Under the pieces are notes generated by a model that saw nothing but the letters and a program-made list of their open reading frames with translations, was not told where the DNA came from and made no database searches. Below, one piece after another: positions 24,875 through 39,806 of a stretch of 64,000 bases of DNA. The stretch is from Polyodon spathula (lineage: Eukaryota > Chordata > Actinopteri > Acipenseriformes > Polyodontidae), in assembly GCF_017654505.1 (NCBI RefSeq), contig NC_054569.1:5742608-5806607 (forward strand), given 5' to 3'. A program made the position numbers and the translations under genes. Every line of letters starts with the position of its first letter. Position 1 is the stretch's first letter.

Positions 24875-24929
24875 ATGACCCGGGTGGCTGTACTCGGGAT
24901 TCTCTGCTGGGTTCATGCAGCTGCCGCAG
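24875..24929 (+). CDS. Gene B exon 1: signal peptide
   Basis: Encodes [18 protein letters not shown] and the first base of a Gly codon, with a gtcagt donor. The hydrophobic core followed by small residues fits signal-peptidase cleavage near Ala-Gly. Confidence 0.88.
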
Positions 24930-27900
24930 GTCAGTTTTTACACGAGAAATATTTACTGTCTTCAATAAATATACAGCAAAATACCAGGGGCTTCCTCGCA
25001 GGATGTGCTCGCTTTAAGAAAAACAAACAGTTTGAAGCTGGTAGTCGTGACCCTGAAGCTAAATCTTATTTTGTGGGAATGTTAGCAGGCAGTCCTTCTG
25101 ACGAGTCTGTTACTTCTTTAGTTACTATCTTTCCATCCAACTTTTAAGCTCGGTAACACTTACGCGAATAAGACAATATCTGCGGCAAACGCAGCTGAAA
25201 CGGTTTAAGTCGACTTATTAAAACGACAGCGGGAAACTTTCCCTTTTTGTTTGTCAAGGGGACTTCAAACCGACCAGACTGCAGCAGAGGGCGAGGCTGG
25301 GCTTCGATGAGGAATAAAACCGACACCGACGATTACAAATCGTCCGGTTAGAACGGAAAAGACTGCCCGACAATAAGAAATCAATGATAGGAAAGGTAGG
25401 CTGTTACAAAATGTCGAGACATTCTGTTAAGTGCGGCTGTAAATTAAGATTGAATCAAATGTCCCTGATTATAGACGATCCGTTTTGCGCGGATCGAACG
25501 CTCATTCCAAAAAAAATTTTTCAAGCTGAAAATTACTACCCAAAAAGAAACAGCCCCGACGACACGACTTGGGTTGGTTGGTTTTTATTTTATCCTTAGA
25601 CGTACCGCTTTGAATGTTGCTCCTTCGTAAATGACAGTGGGGAGACGTGAGGCTCACTGCAGATGCACCCCAACAGACAATGCTCGCGAGACACCCGAGA
25701 CCTCATATATTAAATTTTTGTCCGCAACCGTCATATTAATGTAAAATAAATTGACCTGTTTATTTTATATTAGAATTGTTGGTTTTGTGTTTGTGACACT
25801 CCCTGCAGGTTCAGTGTTCTCATACGGGATGCCCGTGCTATTGTTGGTTTTGTGTTTGTGTTGCAGGTTCAGTGTTCTCATACGGGATGCCCGTGCTATT
25901 GTTGGTTTTGTGTTTGTGACACTCCCTGCAGGTTCAGTGTTTCACGGGATGCCCGTGCTATTGTTGGTTTTGTGTTTCTCATACGCAGGATGCCCGTGCT
26001 ATTGTTGGTTTTGTGTTTGTGACACTCCCTGCAGGTTCAGTGTTCTCATACGGGATGCCCGTGCTATTGTTGGTTTTGTGTTTGTGACACTCCCTGCAGG
26101 TTCAGTGTTCTCATACGGGATGCCCGTGCTATTGTTGGTTTTGTGTTTGTGACACTCCCTGCAGGTTCAGTGTTCTCATACGGGATGCCCGTGCTATTGT
26201 TGGTTTTGTGTTTGCAGGTTCAGTGTTCTCACGGGATCCCTGCAGGTTCAGTGTTCTCATACGGGATGCCCGTGCTATTGTTGGTTTTGTGTTTGTGACA
26301 CTCCCTGCAGGTTCAGTGTTCTCATACGGGATGCCCGTGCTATTGTTGGTTTTGTGTTTGTGACACTCCCTGCAGGTTCAGTGTTCTCATACGGGATGCC
26401 CGTGCTATTGTTGGTTTTGTGTTTGTGACACTCCCTGCAGGTTCAGTGTTCTCATACGGGATGCCCGTGCTATTGTTGGTTTTGTGTTTGTGACACTCCC
26501 TGCAGGTTCAGTGTTCTCATACGGGATGCCCGTGCTATTGTTGGTTTTGTGTTTGTGACACTCCCTGCAGGTTCAGTGTTCTCATACGGGATGCCCGTGC
26601 TATTGTTGGTTTTGTGTTTGTGACACTCCCTGCAGGTTCAGTGTTCTCATACGGGATGCCCGTGCTATTGTTGGTTTTGTGTTTGTGACACTCCCTGCAG
26701 GTTCAGTGTTCTCATACGGGATGCCCGTGCTATTGTTGGTTTTGTGTTTGTGACACTCCCTGCAGGTTCAGTGTTCTCATACGGGATGCCCGTGCTATTG
26801 TTGGTTTTGTGTTTGTGACACTCCCTGCAGGTTCAGTGTTCTCATACGGGATGCCCGTGCTATTGTTGGTTTTGTGTTTGTGACACTCCCTGCAGGTTCA
26901 GTGTTCTCATACGGGATGCCCGTGCTATTGTTGGTTTTGTGTTTGTGACACTCCCTGGTTCAGTGTTCTCATACGGGATGCCCGTGCTATTGTTGGTTTT
27001 GTGTTTGTGACACTCACTGCAGGTTCAGTGTTCTCATACGGGATGCCCGTGCTATTGTTGGTTTTGTGTTTGTGACACTCCCTGCAGGTTCAGTGTTCTC
27101 ATACGGGATGCCCGTGCTATTGTTGGTTTTGTGTTTGTGACACTCCCTGCAGGTTCAGTGTTCTCATACGGGATGCCCGTGCTATTGTTGGTTTTGTGTT
27201 TGTGACACTCCCTGCAGGTTCAGTGTTCTCATACGGGATGCCCGTGCTATTGTTGGTTTTGTGTTTGTGACACTCCCTGCAGGTTCAGTGTTCTCATACG
27301 GGATGCCCGTGCTATTGTTGGTTTTGTGTTTGTGACACTCCCTGCAGGTTCAGTGTTCTCATACGGGATGCCCGTGCTATTGTTGGTTTTGTGTTTGTGA
27401 CACTCCCTGCAGGTTCAGTGTTCTCATACGGGATGCCCGTGCTATTGTTGGTTTTGTGTTTGTGACACTCCCTGCAGGTTCAGTGTTCTCATACGGGATG
27501 CCCGTGCTATTGTTGGTTTTGTGTTTGTGACACTCCCTGCAGGTTCAGTGTTCTCATACGGGATGCCCGTGCTATTGTTGGTTTTGTGTTTGTGACACTC
27601 CCTGCAGGTTCAGTGTTCTCATACGGGATGCCCGTGCTATTGTTGGTTTTGTGTTTGTGACACTCCCTGCAGGTTCAGTGTTCTCATACGGGATGCCCGT
27701 GCTATTGTTGGTTTTGTGTTTGTGACACTCAGGTTCCTGCAGGTTCAGTGTTCTCAGTGTTCTACGGGATGCCCGTGCTATTGTTGGTTTTGTGTTTGTG
27801 ACACTCCCTGCAGGTTCAGTGTTCTCATACGGGATGCCCGTGCTATTGTTGGTTTTGTGTTTGTGACACTCCCTGCAGGTTCAGTGTTCTCATACGGGAT

Positions 27901-30900
27901 GCCCGTGCTATTGTTGGTTTTGTGTTTGTGACACTCCCTGCAGGTTCAGTGTTCTCATACGGGATGCCCGTGCTATTGTTGGTTTTGTGTTTGTGACACT
28001 CCCTGCAGGTTCAGTGTTCTCATACGGGATGCCCGTGCTATTGTTGGTTTTGTGTTTGTGACACTCCCTGCAGGTTCAGTGTTCTCATACGGGATGCCCG
28101 TGCTATTGTTGGTTTTGTGTTTGTGACACTCCCTGCAGGTTCAGTGTTCTCATACGGGATGCCCGTGCTATTGTTGGTTTTGTGTTTGTGACACTCCCTG
28201 CAGGTTCAGTGTTCTCATACGGGATGCCCGTGCTATTGTTGGTTTTGTGTTTGTGACACTCCCTGCAGGTTCAGTGTTCTCATACGGGATGCCCGTGCTA
28301 TTGTTGGTTTTGTGTTTGTGACACTCCCTGCAGGTTCAGTGTTCTCATACGGGATGCCCGTGCTATTGTTGGTTTTGTGTTTGTGACACTCCCTGCAGGT
28401 TCAGTGTTCTCATACGGGATGCCCGTGCTATTGTTGGTTTTGTGTTTGTGACACTCCCTGCAGGTTCAGTGTTCTCATACGGGATGGTGCTATTGTTGGT
28501 TTTGTGTTTGTGACACCCTGCAGGTTCAGTCACTACGGGATGCCCGTGTACAACACTGACCACAGTATGCACAGTACCTCCCAAGTGTTGGTTACCTTGT
28601 TTTGTGTTGTTTGGGACATTTATGAAAACTGTTGTAACGGGATTTTGTTTTGCACTTAATACAAAACATTTATATTTGAGCTGCGTACCTGGCTTCCTCT
28701 ACTTCTTTTTATTGCATCTGCAAACCCTGAGACACTGAAGAGACGAAGTCGTTCTGAATCCCGAGACTATTGACAAGTGATTGCTTAACATGCATGTGCC
28801 CTTAGTCACTCCCTGCAGAGACAGTCAGAACATCATGACCTCTAGTGTTGGTTACCTTGTTTTGTTGCCACAGATAAACCACAGAATCAATCAAGCGTTT
28901 CACGGGTTTTTCTTACTAGCTCATTGGGATGTATTGTATCCCTACGCTGCTTCTCATCCAGTTAAACATCAGTCCGGTTTGTGCAGTTGTTTTGAGTGTA
29001 ACAGTGGCTCGCAAGTGACTTTGGGAACGCTCATGTTTTTGTGCTGACTTTGATAGATATCCTAGATTGCTGTAGCCAGTGCTGTTCCAGATCACACAAT
29101 ACAGTTCCAGCAGGATTCTTTGTTTAATTGACAGCTACAGGTAAGCCACAGATACCTTTAATAATTGAAATTGTGGAAGTGGCGAGTATGTCCCTTCCAT
29201 TCCCATGTCAGTTTGGGTATTCAACTGAGATGGAGAATACCCTCAGGTTTATGTCCCGCCTCTGCTCACTCATGATTAGACACCTCCGATGAACCCAGGA
29301 GGGAACTCCCCTCCCTGTACCTCGTGTTCCGGAAGGTTACTAGTCTGTGCCCAGGAGATTCTAGATTCTGTGCCCCTGATCCCCTGGGAAGGTCATAGAA
29401 ACTCATGTTTGAACCCTGTCCTAGTGACACAGACAAAGCACAGCAACATACAATAGAAACATCTTCTGAAAACACTGCCTTTCTTTCAACATTCAAAACC
29501 AAAATCAAATAAAACAAATTAGCATGCCTGTATGGAAAATGGTTTTCTATGTGAGAACATTACAACTATCTGCACATTTCTGCAGTGATTAATGGGTTTC
29601 TGTGGCCATCACTGCATTCTGCACCCTTGTGTGAATTCTGCATTGCTTTGTGACATCACAGAATGGTGGAATCCTGGAGAGACTGGTGCATGTCAGCAGC
29701 TCACTGGCACTGTGTGTTTTACTCTGGGATTATTGAAATGTGTCACTAATCCTCATTTGTATTCCTCTTCCAGGAACTCACTCACTGAATTTCTTTGCAA
29801 TGGCAATCTCAGAAGGGACTGGGCTTCCAGAGTTTGTGTTTCTGGCGATGCTGGATGATGTGCAATACACGTCCTTTAACAGCACCATGGAAAAACCTGT
29901 CCTCCGAACACACTGGAGGAATGAGACGAAGGGTCGGGAGTTCTGGAAAATAATTAGCTGGCATATTCTCTATGGTCAAGACCTCATAAAATGGAGTTTA
30001 CGAAATACAGTCCAGCACCTTAACCATACTGGAGGTGAGTACAGACACACACACAGCCCCTTCTATCACTGTGAGAGACACAGGGACTATAGGACTGAGT
30101 ACAGACACACACAGCCCCTTCTATCACTGTTAGAGACACAGGGACTATAGGACTGAGTACAGACACACACACAGCCCCTTCTATCATAGAGACACAGGGA
30201 CTATAGGACTGAGTACAGACACACACAGCCCCTTCTATCACTGTGAGAGACACAGGGACTATAGGACTGAGTACAGACACACACAGCCCCTTCTATCACT
30301 GTTAGAGACACAGGGACTATAGGACTGAGTACAGACACACACCCAGCCCCTTCTATCACTGTTAGAGACACAGGGACTATAGGACTGAGTACAGACACAC
30401 ACAGCCCCTTCTGTCAGCACTGTTAGAGACACAGGGACTATAGGACTGAGTACAGACACACACACAGCCCCTTCTATCAGCGCTGTTAGAGACACAGGGA
30501 CTATAGGACTGAGTACAGACACACACACAGCCCCTTCTATCACTGTTAGAGACACAGGGACTATAGGACTGAGTACAGACACACACACAGCCCCTTCTAT
30601 CACTGTTAGAGACACAGGGACTATAGGACTGAGTACAGACACACACACAGCCCCTTCTGTCACAAAAGAAAAAGACATGGAGGATTGTTTTCTGGCCAGA
30701 TGCTCCAAAAGAAATATGGTCAGGTTAAATTATTCTTATTTATTTCTTAGCAGACGCCCTTACTATGGGCGACTTAAAGTTGTGTGTATATATATTGTGA
30801 TAAAGCAAAGGGTGTGGTTATAGAGGGTAAATACGTCAGGGCTGAGGTTTTGACAGCACTTTCTACCATCACAAAATGGCAGCTGGGAAAGGACTACATG

Positions 30901-31366
30901 TCACAGAATGGCCACCCACAGCACACTACAAATCCCACAATGCAAGGTGCCCAGGGTGTGGTAGCCACACCTGCATCAAGTTAGACATAATCATCCACCT
31001 ATAAAAGGGCTGGGTCACAGCATGGAAGGGAGAGGAGTACAGGGTGTTTGAGAGAGAGGGAGACAAAGAGAGAAAGTAAGTGCTGGTAACAGTTCGATTT
31101 AAACCTAAAAGGGAAAATAAAGAAGACAAACATTTCTGTGTATGACTTGGACTGTTTTGACCGCCCTTCTGGCGGATTAACCAGGATTGTATGAGAACCT
31201 GAACTGTGTTTGAACCCTATATTGAGTATCACCTAAAGCTTTGGATTGTCTAATAAAAATCCAGGCACCGCCCTGTTAAATCAAACTGACAGCCTTGTGG
31301 TTACTGTGGATCTAGAAGAGGAGTGGGAACGGAGTAAACATATACTACAGCTGAGTGTATATATAT

Positions 31367-31446
<80 letters not shown>

Positions 31447-34400
31447 CATACACATACATACACATACATATACACACATATACACACACACCTAGCTCCT
31501 ATTTGGAGCACGAACTAGGAACATTCACCAGGAACCTACTCAAATAAAACCGGACAGCTAAGTTGTTTACTGGCTGAAACAAAAACATAAGATTGAACAC
31601 CAAAAGACTTTTACACAGTAGCTTTTACATTGTAATGATCACTGTGCACAACTGAGAAGCAGTTGTACTGTCCTCCCTAAGGAGATACTACTGGCCCAAT
31701 ATCTATAACTAACCAAGTCAGCAAGAGTGACAGACAGCAAAAGCAGGGATGTCAGAGGTGTCAATTTCACTAACAAACAGTTTATTGTTGTGAACTATAA
31801 TGTAATAAATTAAACATAAGGACAACAACTTATTGCAGAGAACATTTAGTTAGGTAGAAGGTACAGTTGATTAAGAAAGAAAAGTGAACTAAATAAACAT
31901 CCAAACAGACTAACACTAAAGCGAAACGAATGCGGTGTCCGGTGGGCCTCCAATAAACCCCCCCACACACAAACACCACACCAGTACAAACCTAGAACCT
32001 GTATCCTCCGTCTTCTCTGTGCGCACCACCGGAGAGGACCATCGATAACTCCGTCCAGAAGCATGTCTTGGACATGTTCCTTGATCAAAGCCTTTTTCAG
32101 TGGCAACACTCGATATAGTCGACCTCGGACAGGGACTTCATCCTCCGTGGGGATGGAGTGACGGGTGACTGTGGTCATTCCTAGCTGACCACTTCTGCTG
32201 GAGCTTCTGGAGTCTTGGCTCAACGAGATGGTTCAGATGAAGTGATGGTCATGGTCACCTTCGGCGGCTGGGTTGGCTTAGGACGAGAGGTGGTAGGTGG
32301 CTGGCCAGCCGTATGGAAGTAGAGACAGACCCTCGGTGAAGACCTGTGCCACGAAGATTCCCAATCGTACTGTGGCACAAAAGGATGGTAGGAGAAATCC
32401 TTCTGGTGTTTAACACCGTAATGCCTATTGACAATGTCAATCTGGGTATGAGTTTTCCCCAGGAAATCCAGGCCTAGGACAAGAGGGAATGTAAGATGAC
32501 GATCCTCCAGGACATAGGTGCCTATAAACCATACCTCTCCGTGTAGAAGGTAAGTGAGACGAACTTGACCTTTGGCCTGGTGGGACTGTCCACTCGCCAG
32601 CGTGAAATACTGGTCCTGTGCATACTCCAGCTCTTCCCCTGGCTGAGCTATCTTCCTCCAGAGACTCAGAGTGAAAGTGCTCCCAGTGTCCAGGACTGCA
32701 GCCCTTGGAGCTCTCGAACGCCCACCTCCACGATCAGCAGAGTCAGGCTTGCAGCAGGAGCTATATGCTTCTTCTCCTGGCTTCTCTGCTGATCTATGCC
32801 GGCTTCGTGGTAGCTCCTTTATTGCTCTTATCCTGGACAGCTTTGCTTACGTTTGCCTTGACCCAGTACTCCCGCTGGGCAGCGTTGTCTCTCTCTACCT
32901 GGGTCCTGATGCTCACCAGTTCTTTCACTGTCTTCAGCGTTCCCCTCAGACAGGTTGCCAGTTTGGGATTACAGCTGTTGAGAATCCGTCGAACCACTTC
33001 AGCCTCCTCCAAGTCTGGCTTCCAGCGCCGACATAGGGCAAGATAGTCATAGGTGAAGTCAAGGATTCACTCGTCAGGCAGCTGGACTCTGGAGCGGAGT
33101 CAGTCTTCCACTTCGGTCTGGAAGTCAGACGGCAGAAAGGCTTGATGGAAGACAGTCTTGAACTGTTCCCAGGACTGGATTGCCTTGCGTTCTGCTACCC
33201 ACCAGCTCTTTGCTGAGCCTTTCAGCACACTGGACATGGTTGCCATGATCTCATTTGGTGTCATGGGCTGTAGCGCAAGGAATTCATCGCATTTGTCCAG
33301 GTAGTCAACATCGCTGCTGGCCTTAAGCTGATCTTAATTAGTAGCTTTGCTTGGTGAAGACTTCCTTCATTTGTGGAGTCACAGTTATCAGTCAACCCAC
33401 CCTCCAAGAAGAATTGTTGCGGGGCAGACTGCCTTCCAGAGGAGAGGTATGGTTTAGCAAGTGGCAGATGAGGGATGCTGGTCTTCTTGAAGAGTTTCTT
33501 CAGCGCTTCTCCCCACAGCACATCGTTGAAGAAAGTAAAGTGAACTAAACAAACATCCAAACAAACTAACACTAAAGCGAAATGAATGCGGTGTCCGGTG
33601 GGCCTCCAATAAACCCACACACACACACAACACACCAATACAAAACCAACACACCGACAGGCAAGAGACAAAGGTGAATGAATAAGTATACAGGGAAACA
33701 ATTACAAAGACAGTCTTGATGGCAATGGATGATAAATGAAATTTAGGCCTAACAAGTCCAATGAAGCAATGCACATGTAATCCAAAGTAACAAAAGAACA
33801 AAACCAAAATTATAGGAACCAAAGAATCAAAGTAAAGTAGAAAAAAACAAAAAACAGAAAAGGAATAATCTCACCAACAAATAATGAAGTCCCAAATAGA
33901 GTCCTGTACTGATGATGGTGGATGAAGGTTGATGAAAAAATAGCGATCGTAGAAAATGGCGAGTCTGTCGAGTAGTACCGGGTTGAAGGGTGAACAGCCA
34001 TTTGGAAAATATCAGGAGGATCAGGAACAAAATGGTGACTGAACACACTAACAAATACAAACCCTAAACAGACCTTGAACAGCAACTAAACTTAAACAAG
34101 TAACAGTGTAGACAAAAAAGAAAGGTTTAGACAAAGTACAAGATTTTAACAAAAGAGTAAATGGAGGCACCAGTATTTATCTAAAATAAAGTTAGTTACT
34201 CTGTAATTAAGTAACGTGCTGTTATTTGTAAAATGGATTCCTCAAGAGAAAAAGGAGCGCTCTCCTGGCCTAGCCAGCCAGCTTTAATACCGGTGCTGAC
34301 TTTCAAAGAGCTCTGAGATTGGAGGAGTGGATATCTGAATGAGCCAATGGGGGAGAGGATGAACAGAGGGTGATAGCAAGGAACTATGGGAAATTAAGTT

Positions 34401-34713
34401 TTAACCTGGCCAGGCTACTTACCCTAATAAAAGGGACAGGTGGATGAAACTTACACCTACGTTATGGAGCAAGTGAATTGCTACAACATAACTGTTGAAA
34501 ACACCATCAACCAGGCCCTCCACATAGCAGCAGCCCTGAGCACACTGACTGCTTTCTTTAAATACCCTGCACCTGGCTCTAATTTACAATAATCACCAGG
34601 TGCAGGGGATAATTAGTAATAAAACAATTAACAGAAATAAATTAATTAAACCAATGTGCATTTGCACATGTTTTTAGGCAGGGAGGAATCTGACCCTCTC
34701 CCTGCTATCTCAC

Positions 34714-34778
<65 letters not shown>

Positions 34779-36381
34779 TGCCGTGAAAAAGTATTTGCCC
34801 GCTGTCTGATTTTCTGCATTTTTGCACATTTTTCACATTGAATTTGGTCAGATGTTTTTGTGGGTTGTATTAGTATATAGAGGGAGTCTGAGAGAAAAAA
34901 ATGACGCCAAAGTTTGGTGCATCTTTCATTTGTTTGGTGTGCAGGGTAATCAAACATGCAATCTTCAGGTGTGAAAAAGTTATATTCCCCCTAGTTAACT
35001 CAACCCAATTAAAGAGATAATTAGGGTCAGCTGTTTGAATACTTTGGTTAACAATCAGGCCTGCCCACTATAAATCTGCCTAACTTTGGCCCTTACCATC
35101 AGAGTGAAGTTGCAAGCACACAGGATCTAGAGGCACATCATGCCACAGTCAAAATAAATTCCTGAAGACCTCTGGGAAAAAAAAGGTTGTTGATGCCTAT
35201 CAGTCTGGAAATGGTTACAAAGCTATTTCTAAGGCCCTGGGGCTCCACCAAACCACAGTTAGAGCCATATTGTCCAAATGGAGAAAGTTTGGGACAGTAG
35301 TAAATCTTCCCAGGAGTGGCCGTCCTGCCAAAATCTCTCCAAGAGCAAGGCGTAAAATCGTCCAGGAAGTCACAAAGAACCCTAGAACAACATCCAGGGA
35401 TCTGCAGGTCTCTCTCGCCTCGGCTAAGGTCAGTGTTCATGACTCCACCATCAGAAAGACACGGGGCAAAAATGGGATTCATGGCAGAGTAGCAAGGTGG
35501 AAACCACTGCTCACTAAGAAGAACATGAATGCTCGTCTCAAGTTTGCCAAAAAGCACCTGGATGATCCTCAAGAGTTCTGGAACAATGTTCTGTGGACAG
35601 ATGAGTCAAAAGTGGAACTCTTTGGCCAGCTTGGGCCCCGTTATGCCTGGCGAAAACCAAACGCTGCATTCCACAGTAAGAACCTCATACCAACAGTCAA
35701 GCATTGTGATGGTAGTGTCATGATTTGGGGGTGCTTTGCTGCATCAGGAACTGGACGATTTGCCATCATTGAAGGAACCATGAATTCTGCTCTGTATCAG
35801 AGAATTCTGCAGGAGAATGTCAGGCCATCCAACCGTGAGCTGAAGCTGAAGCGCAGCTGGGTCATGCAGAAAGACAATGATCCGAAACACACAAGCAAGA
35901 CTACATCAGAATGGTTGAATAACAAGAAATTGAAAGTTTTGGAATGGCCTAGTCAAAGTCCAGACCTAAACCCCATTGAGATATTGTGGCAGGACCTGAC
36001 ACAAGCAGTTTATGCTCAAAAACCCACAAATGTCACTGAGTTGAAGCAGTTCTGCATGAAGGAGTGGGCCAAAATTCCTCCACGGCGCTGTGAGAGACTG
36101 ATCAATAACTACAGGAAGCGTTTGGTTGCAGTTATTGCTGCTAAAGGAGGTGTAACCAGTTACTGAGTCTAAGAGGGCGATTACTTTTTCACACGGGGGC
36201 ATTGGGTGCTCCATAACATTCTTTAATAAATAAATTAAATAAGTATCAAAATGTTGTGTTATTTGTTCACTCAGGGTCTCTTTTATCTAATATTAGATTT
36301 TGGTTGAAAATCTGATAACATTCAGTGTGAAAAATAAGCAAAAATGCAGAAAATCAGACAGGGGGCAAATACTTTTTCACG

Positions 36382-36427
<46 letters not shown>

Positions 36428-39400
36428 CACACACACAGTGGCTCTCAAAAGTATTCACCCCCCTTGGACTTTTCCACATTTTATTGTGTTATGTACTGTA
36501 CAGTGCTTTGCGATACTTTTGTACATAAAGTACTATATAAATACAATAAATAAACAGCATGCATACACCTGAGACTGACCACAGTGCAAGAGCATATTCT
36601 ATAAGGAACCTGTTAATACATGTGTATAATAATCAATAATATATAAGGAGTCTGTTAATACATGTGTTTAATAATCAATAATATATTGTATAAGGAGTCT
36701 AGTAATACATGTCTTTTAATAATCAATAGTACCTGAGTGTAATGCTCGTGGGTCAGTGTGGGGGCACTCACAAGTTATTCTCATTGCACGCTGTCCAGTG
36801 GGCAGAGTTGGTTGCAGTGACGTCATATTGACGTCATATTCTGATGTTGTATGTGAAAGTTTTTCTGACGTCCAAACCACAACGTTGTATCAACGCCACA
36901 ATCTGAACGTTATAATGACTTCAGAATCATAACGTCATGATTAGGTCAGAATCTGACCTAAAAATATTATTATTAATGAATTAATAGCTTTCATATGCAT
37001 TAATAATCCAACGATAATCCAGTGAGATTCCTAACCTGCGTGTGTATATCATAATCCGGTGAGATTCCTAACCTGCGTGTGTATATATCATAATCCGGTG
37101 AGATTCCTAACCTGCGTGTGTATATATCATAATCCGGTGAGATTCCTAACCTGCGTGTGTATATATCATAATCCGGTGAGATTCCTAACCTGCGTGTGTA
37201 TATATCATAATCCGGTGAGATTCCTAACCTGCGTGTGTATATATCATAATCCGGTGAGATTCCTAACCTGCGTGTGTATATATCATAATCCGGTGTGTGT
37301 ATATATCATAATCCGGTGAGATTCCTGACCGTGTGTGTATATGTCATAATCCGGTGAGATTCCTAACCTGCGTGTGTATATATCATAATCCGGTGAGATT
37401 CCTAACCTGCGTGTGTATATATCATAATCCGGTGAGATTCCTGACCTGCGTGTGTATATATCATAATCCGGTGAGATTCCTGACCTGCGTCTGTATATCA
37501 ATGCTCACAGCTTGTGAACTGATTTGTTTTATATCACACTAAGTACAGTGGCTTGCGAAAGTATTGACCCCCCCTTGGCATTTTTCCTATTTTGTTGCCT
37601 TACAACCTGGAATTAAAATTGATTTTTATTTAGATTTAATGTAATGGACATACACAAAATGGTCCAAATTGGTGAAGTGAAATGAAAAAAATAACTTGTT
37701 TCAAAAAATTCTAAAAAATAAATAACAGAAAAGTGGTGCGTGCATATGTATTCACCCCCTTTGCTATTAAGCCTCTAAATAAGATCTGGTGCAACCAGTT
37801 ACCTTCAGAAGTCACATAATTAATTAAATAAAGTCCACCTGTCTGCAATCTAAGTGTCACATGATCTGTCACGTGATCTCAGTATATATACACCTGTTCT
37901 GAAAGGCCCCAGAGTCTGCAACACCACTAAGCAAGGGGCACCACCAAGCAAGCGGCACCATGAAGACCAAGGAGCTCTCCAAACAGGTCAGGGACAAAGT
38001 TGTGGAGAAGTACAGATCAGGGTTGGGTTATAAAAAAATACCCGAAACTTTGAACATCCCACGGAGCACCATTAAAGCCATTATTAAAAAATGGAAAGAA
38101 TATGGCACCACAACAAACCTGGCAAGAGAGGGCCGCCCACAAAAACTCACAGACCAGGCAAGGAGGACATTAATCAGAGAGGCAACAAAGAGACCAAAGA
38201 TAACCCTGAAGGAGCTGCAAAGCTCCACAGCGGAGATTGGAGTATCTGTCCATAGGACCACTTTAAGCCGTACACTCCACAGAGCTGGGCTTTACGGAAG
38301 AGTGGCCAGAAAAAAGCCATTGCTTAAAGAAAAAAATAAGCAAACACGTTTGGTGTTCGCCAAAAGGCATGTGGGAGACTCTCCAAACATATGGAAGAAG
38401 GTACTCTGGTCAGATGAGACTAAAATTGAGCTTTTTGGCCATCAAGGAAAACGCTATGTCTGGCGGAAACCCAACACCTCTCATCACCCCGAGAACACCA
38501 TCCCCACAGTGAAGCATGGTGGTGGCAGCATCATGCTGTGGGAAGGTTTTTCATCGGCAGGGACTGGGAAGCTGGTCAGAATTGAAGGAATGATGGATGG
38601 CGCTAAATACAGGGAAATTCTTGAGGGAAACCTGTTTCAGTCTTCCAGAGATTTGAGACTGGGATGGAGGTTCACCTTCCAGCAGGACAGTGACCCTAAG
38701 CATACTGCTAAAGCAACACTCGAGTGGTTTAAGGGGAAACATTTAAATGTCTTGGAATGGCGTAGTCAAAGCCCAGACCTCAATCCAATTGAGAATCTGT
38801 GGTATGACTTAAAGATTGCTGTACAGCAGCGGAACCCATCCAACTTGAAGGAGCTGGAGCAGTTTTGCCTTGAAGAATGGGCAGAAATCCCAGTGGCTAG
38901 ATGTGCCAAGCTTATAGATACATACCCCAAGAGACTTGCAGCTGTAATTGCTGCAAAAGGTGGCTCTACAAAGTATTGACTTTGGGGGGGTGAATACTTA
39001 TTTCTTGTTTGTTTCACAATAAAAAATATTTTGCATCTTCAAAGTGGTAGGCATGTTGTGTAAATCAAATGATACAAACCCCCCAAAAATCAATTTTAAT
39101 TCCAGGTTGTAAAGCAACAAAATAGGAAAAATGCCAAGGGGGGTCAATACTTTTGCAAGCCACTGTACATCATGTTGACCAGCTGCATAAACTACAATTA
39201 GAATGCATCTTTAAAACTGGGCTCATATGTATTAAGCATAAATTATATTACCCACACATTGTATAGGAATTTTAAGATTTATGTAAAGAAAAAAATAATT
39301 AAATAAATAAATAAATAAGGGTAGACTAATGGAGTTTAATAAAAATACAAAATACATGATCATTATTATTGTTATTATTTCATCATTGGGCTGCCTTTAT

Positions 39401-39458
39401 CCAAAGTGACTTACACGGTCAAACATTAAAATACAAAAAATACAATGAATATTATATA

Positions 39459-39525
<67 letters not shown>

Positions 39526-39740
39526 TTAGACAGAGCTCATCCTGTTCTGTGCTTTTCTGAGTTTTTCAAATAACATAAAGAAAACAGTAAGTTGATAGGT
39601 TAAAACCATTGTGGCAAAACACTAAATCTAATAGAGAATACCTGTGTGTGTTAAAATCTTTCATTATAGCGACACAGTTTGAGCGGCTTTAAGTGAGATC
39701 AGACACTTTAACAGTTTATATCTATATATCTATCTATCTA

Positions 39741-39806
<66 letters not shown>

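Larger units (their letters stand above)
22721..25112 (+). repeat. Duplicated 5' block X2 (partner of 7303-10065)
   Basis: Begins in the G run of the hAT-type MITE copy (its 3' half ends at 22863, with the target duplication gtatagag at 22864-22871). It continues through minisatellite, HECT-like remnant, promoter and leader exon. It diverges from X1 near 25112, inside intron 1 of gene B. Confidence 0.9.

Noticed and set aside
28363..28584. Minus-strand frames in the 65-bp array
   Set aside because: Repeat artefact within intron 1 of gene B.
31246..31518. Frames of alternating Tyr-Ile
   Set aside because: Translation of a TA/CA microsatellite.
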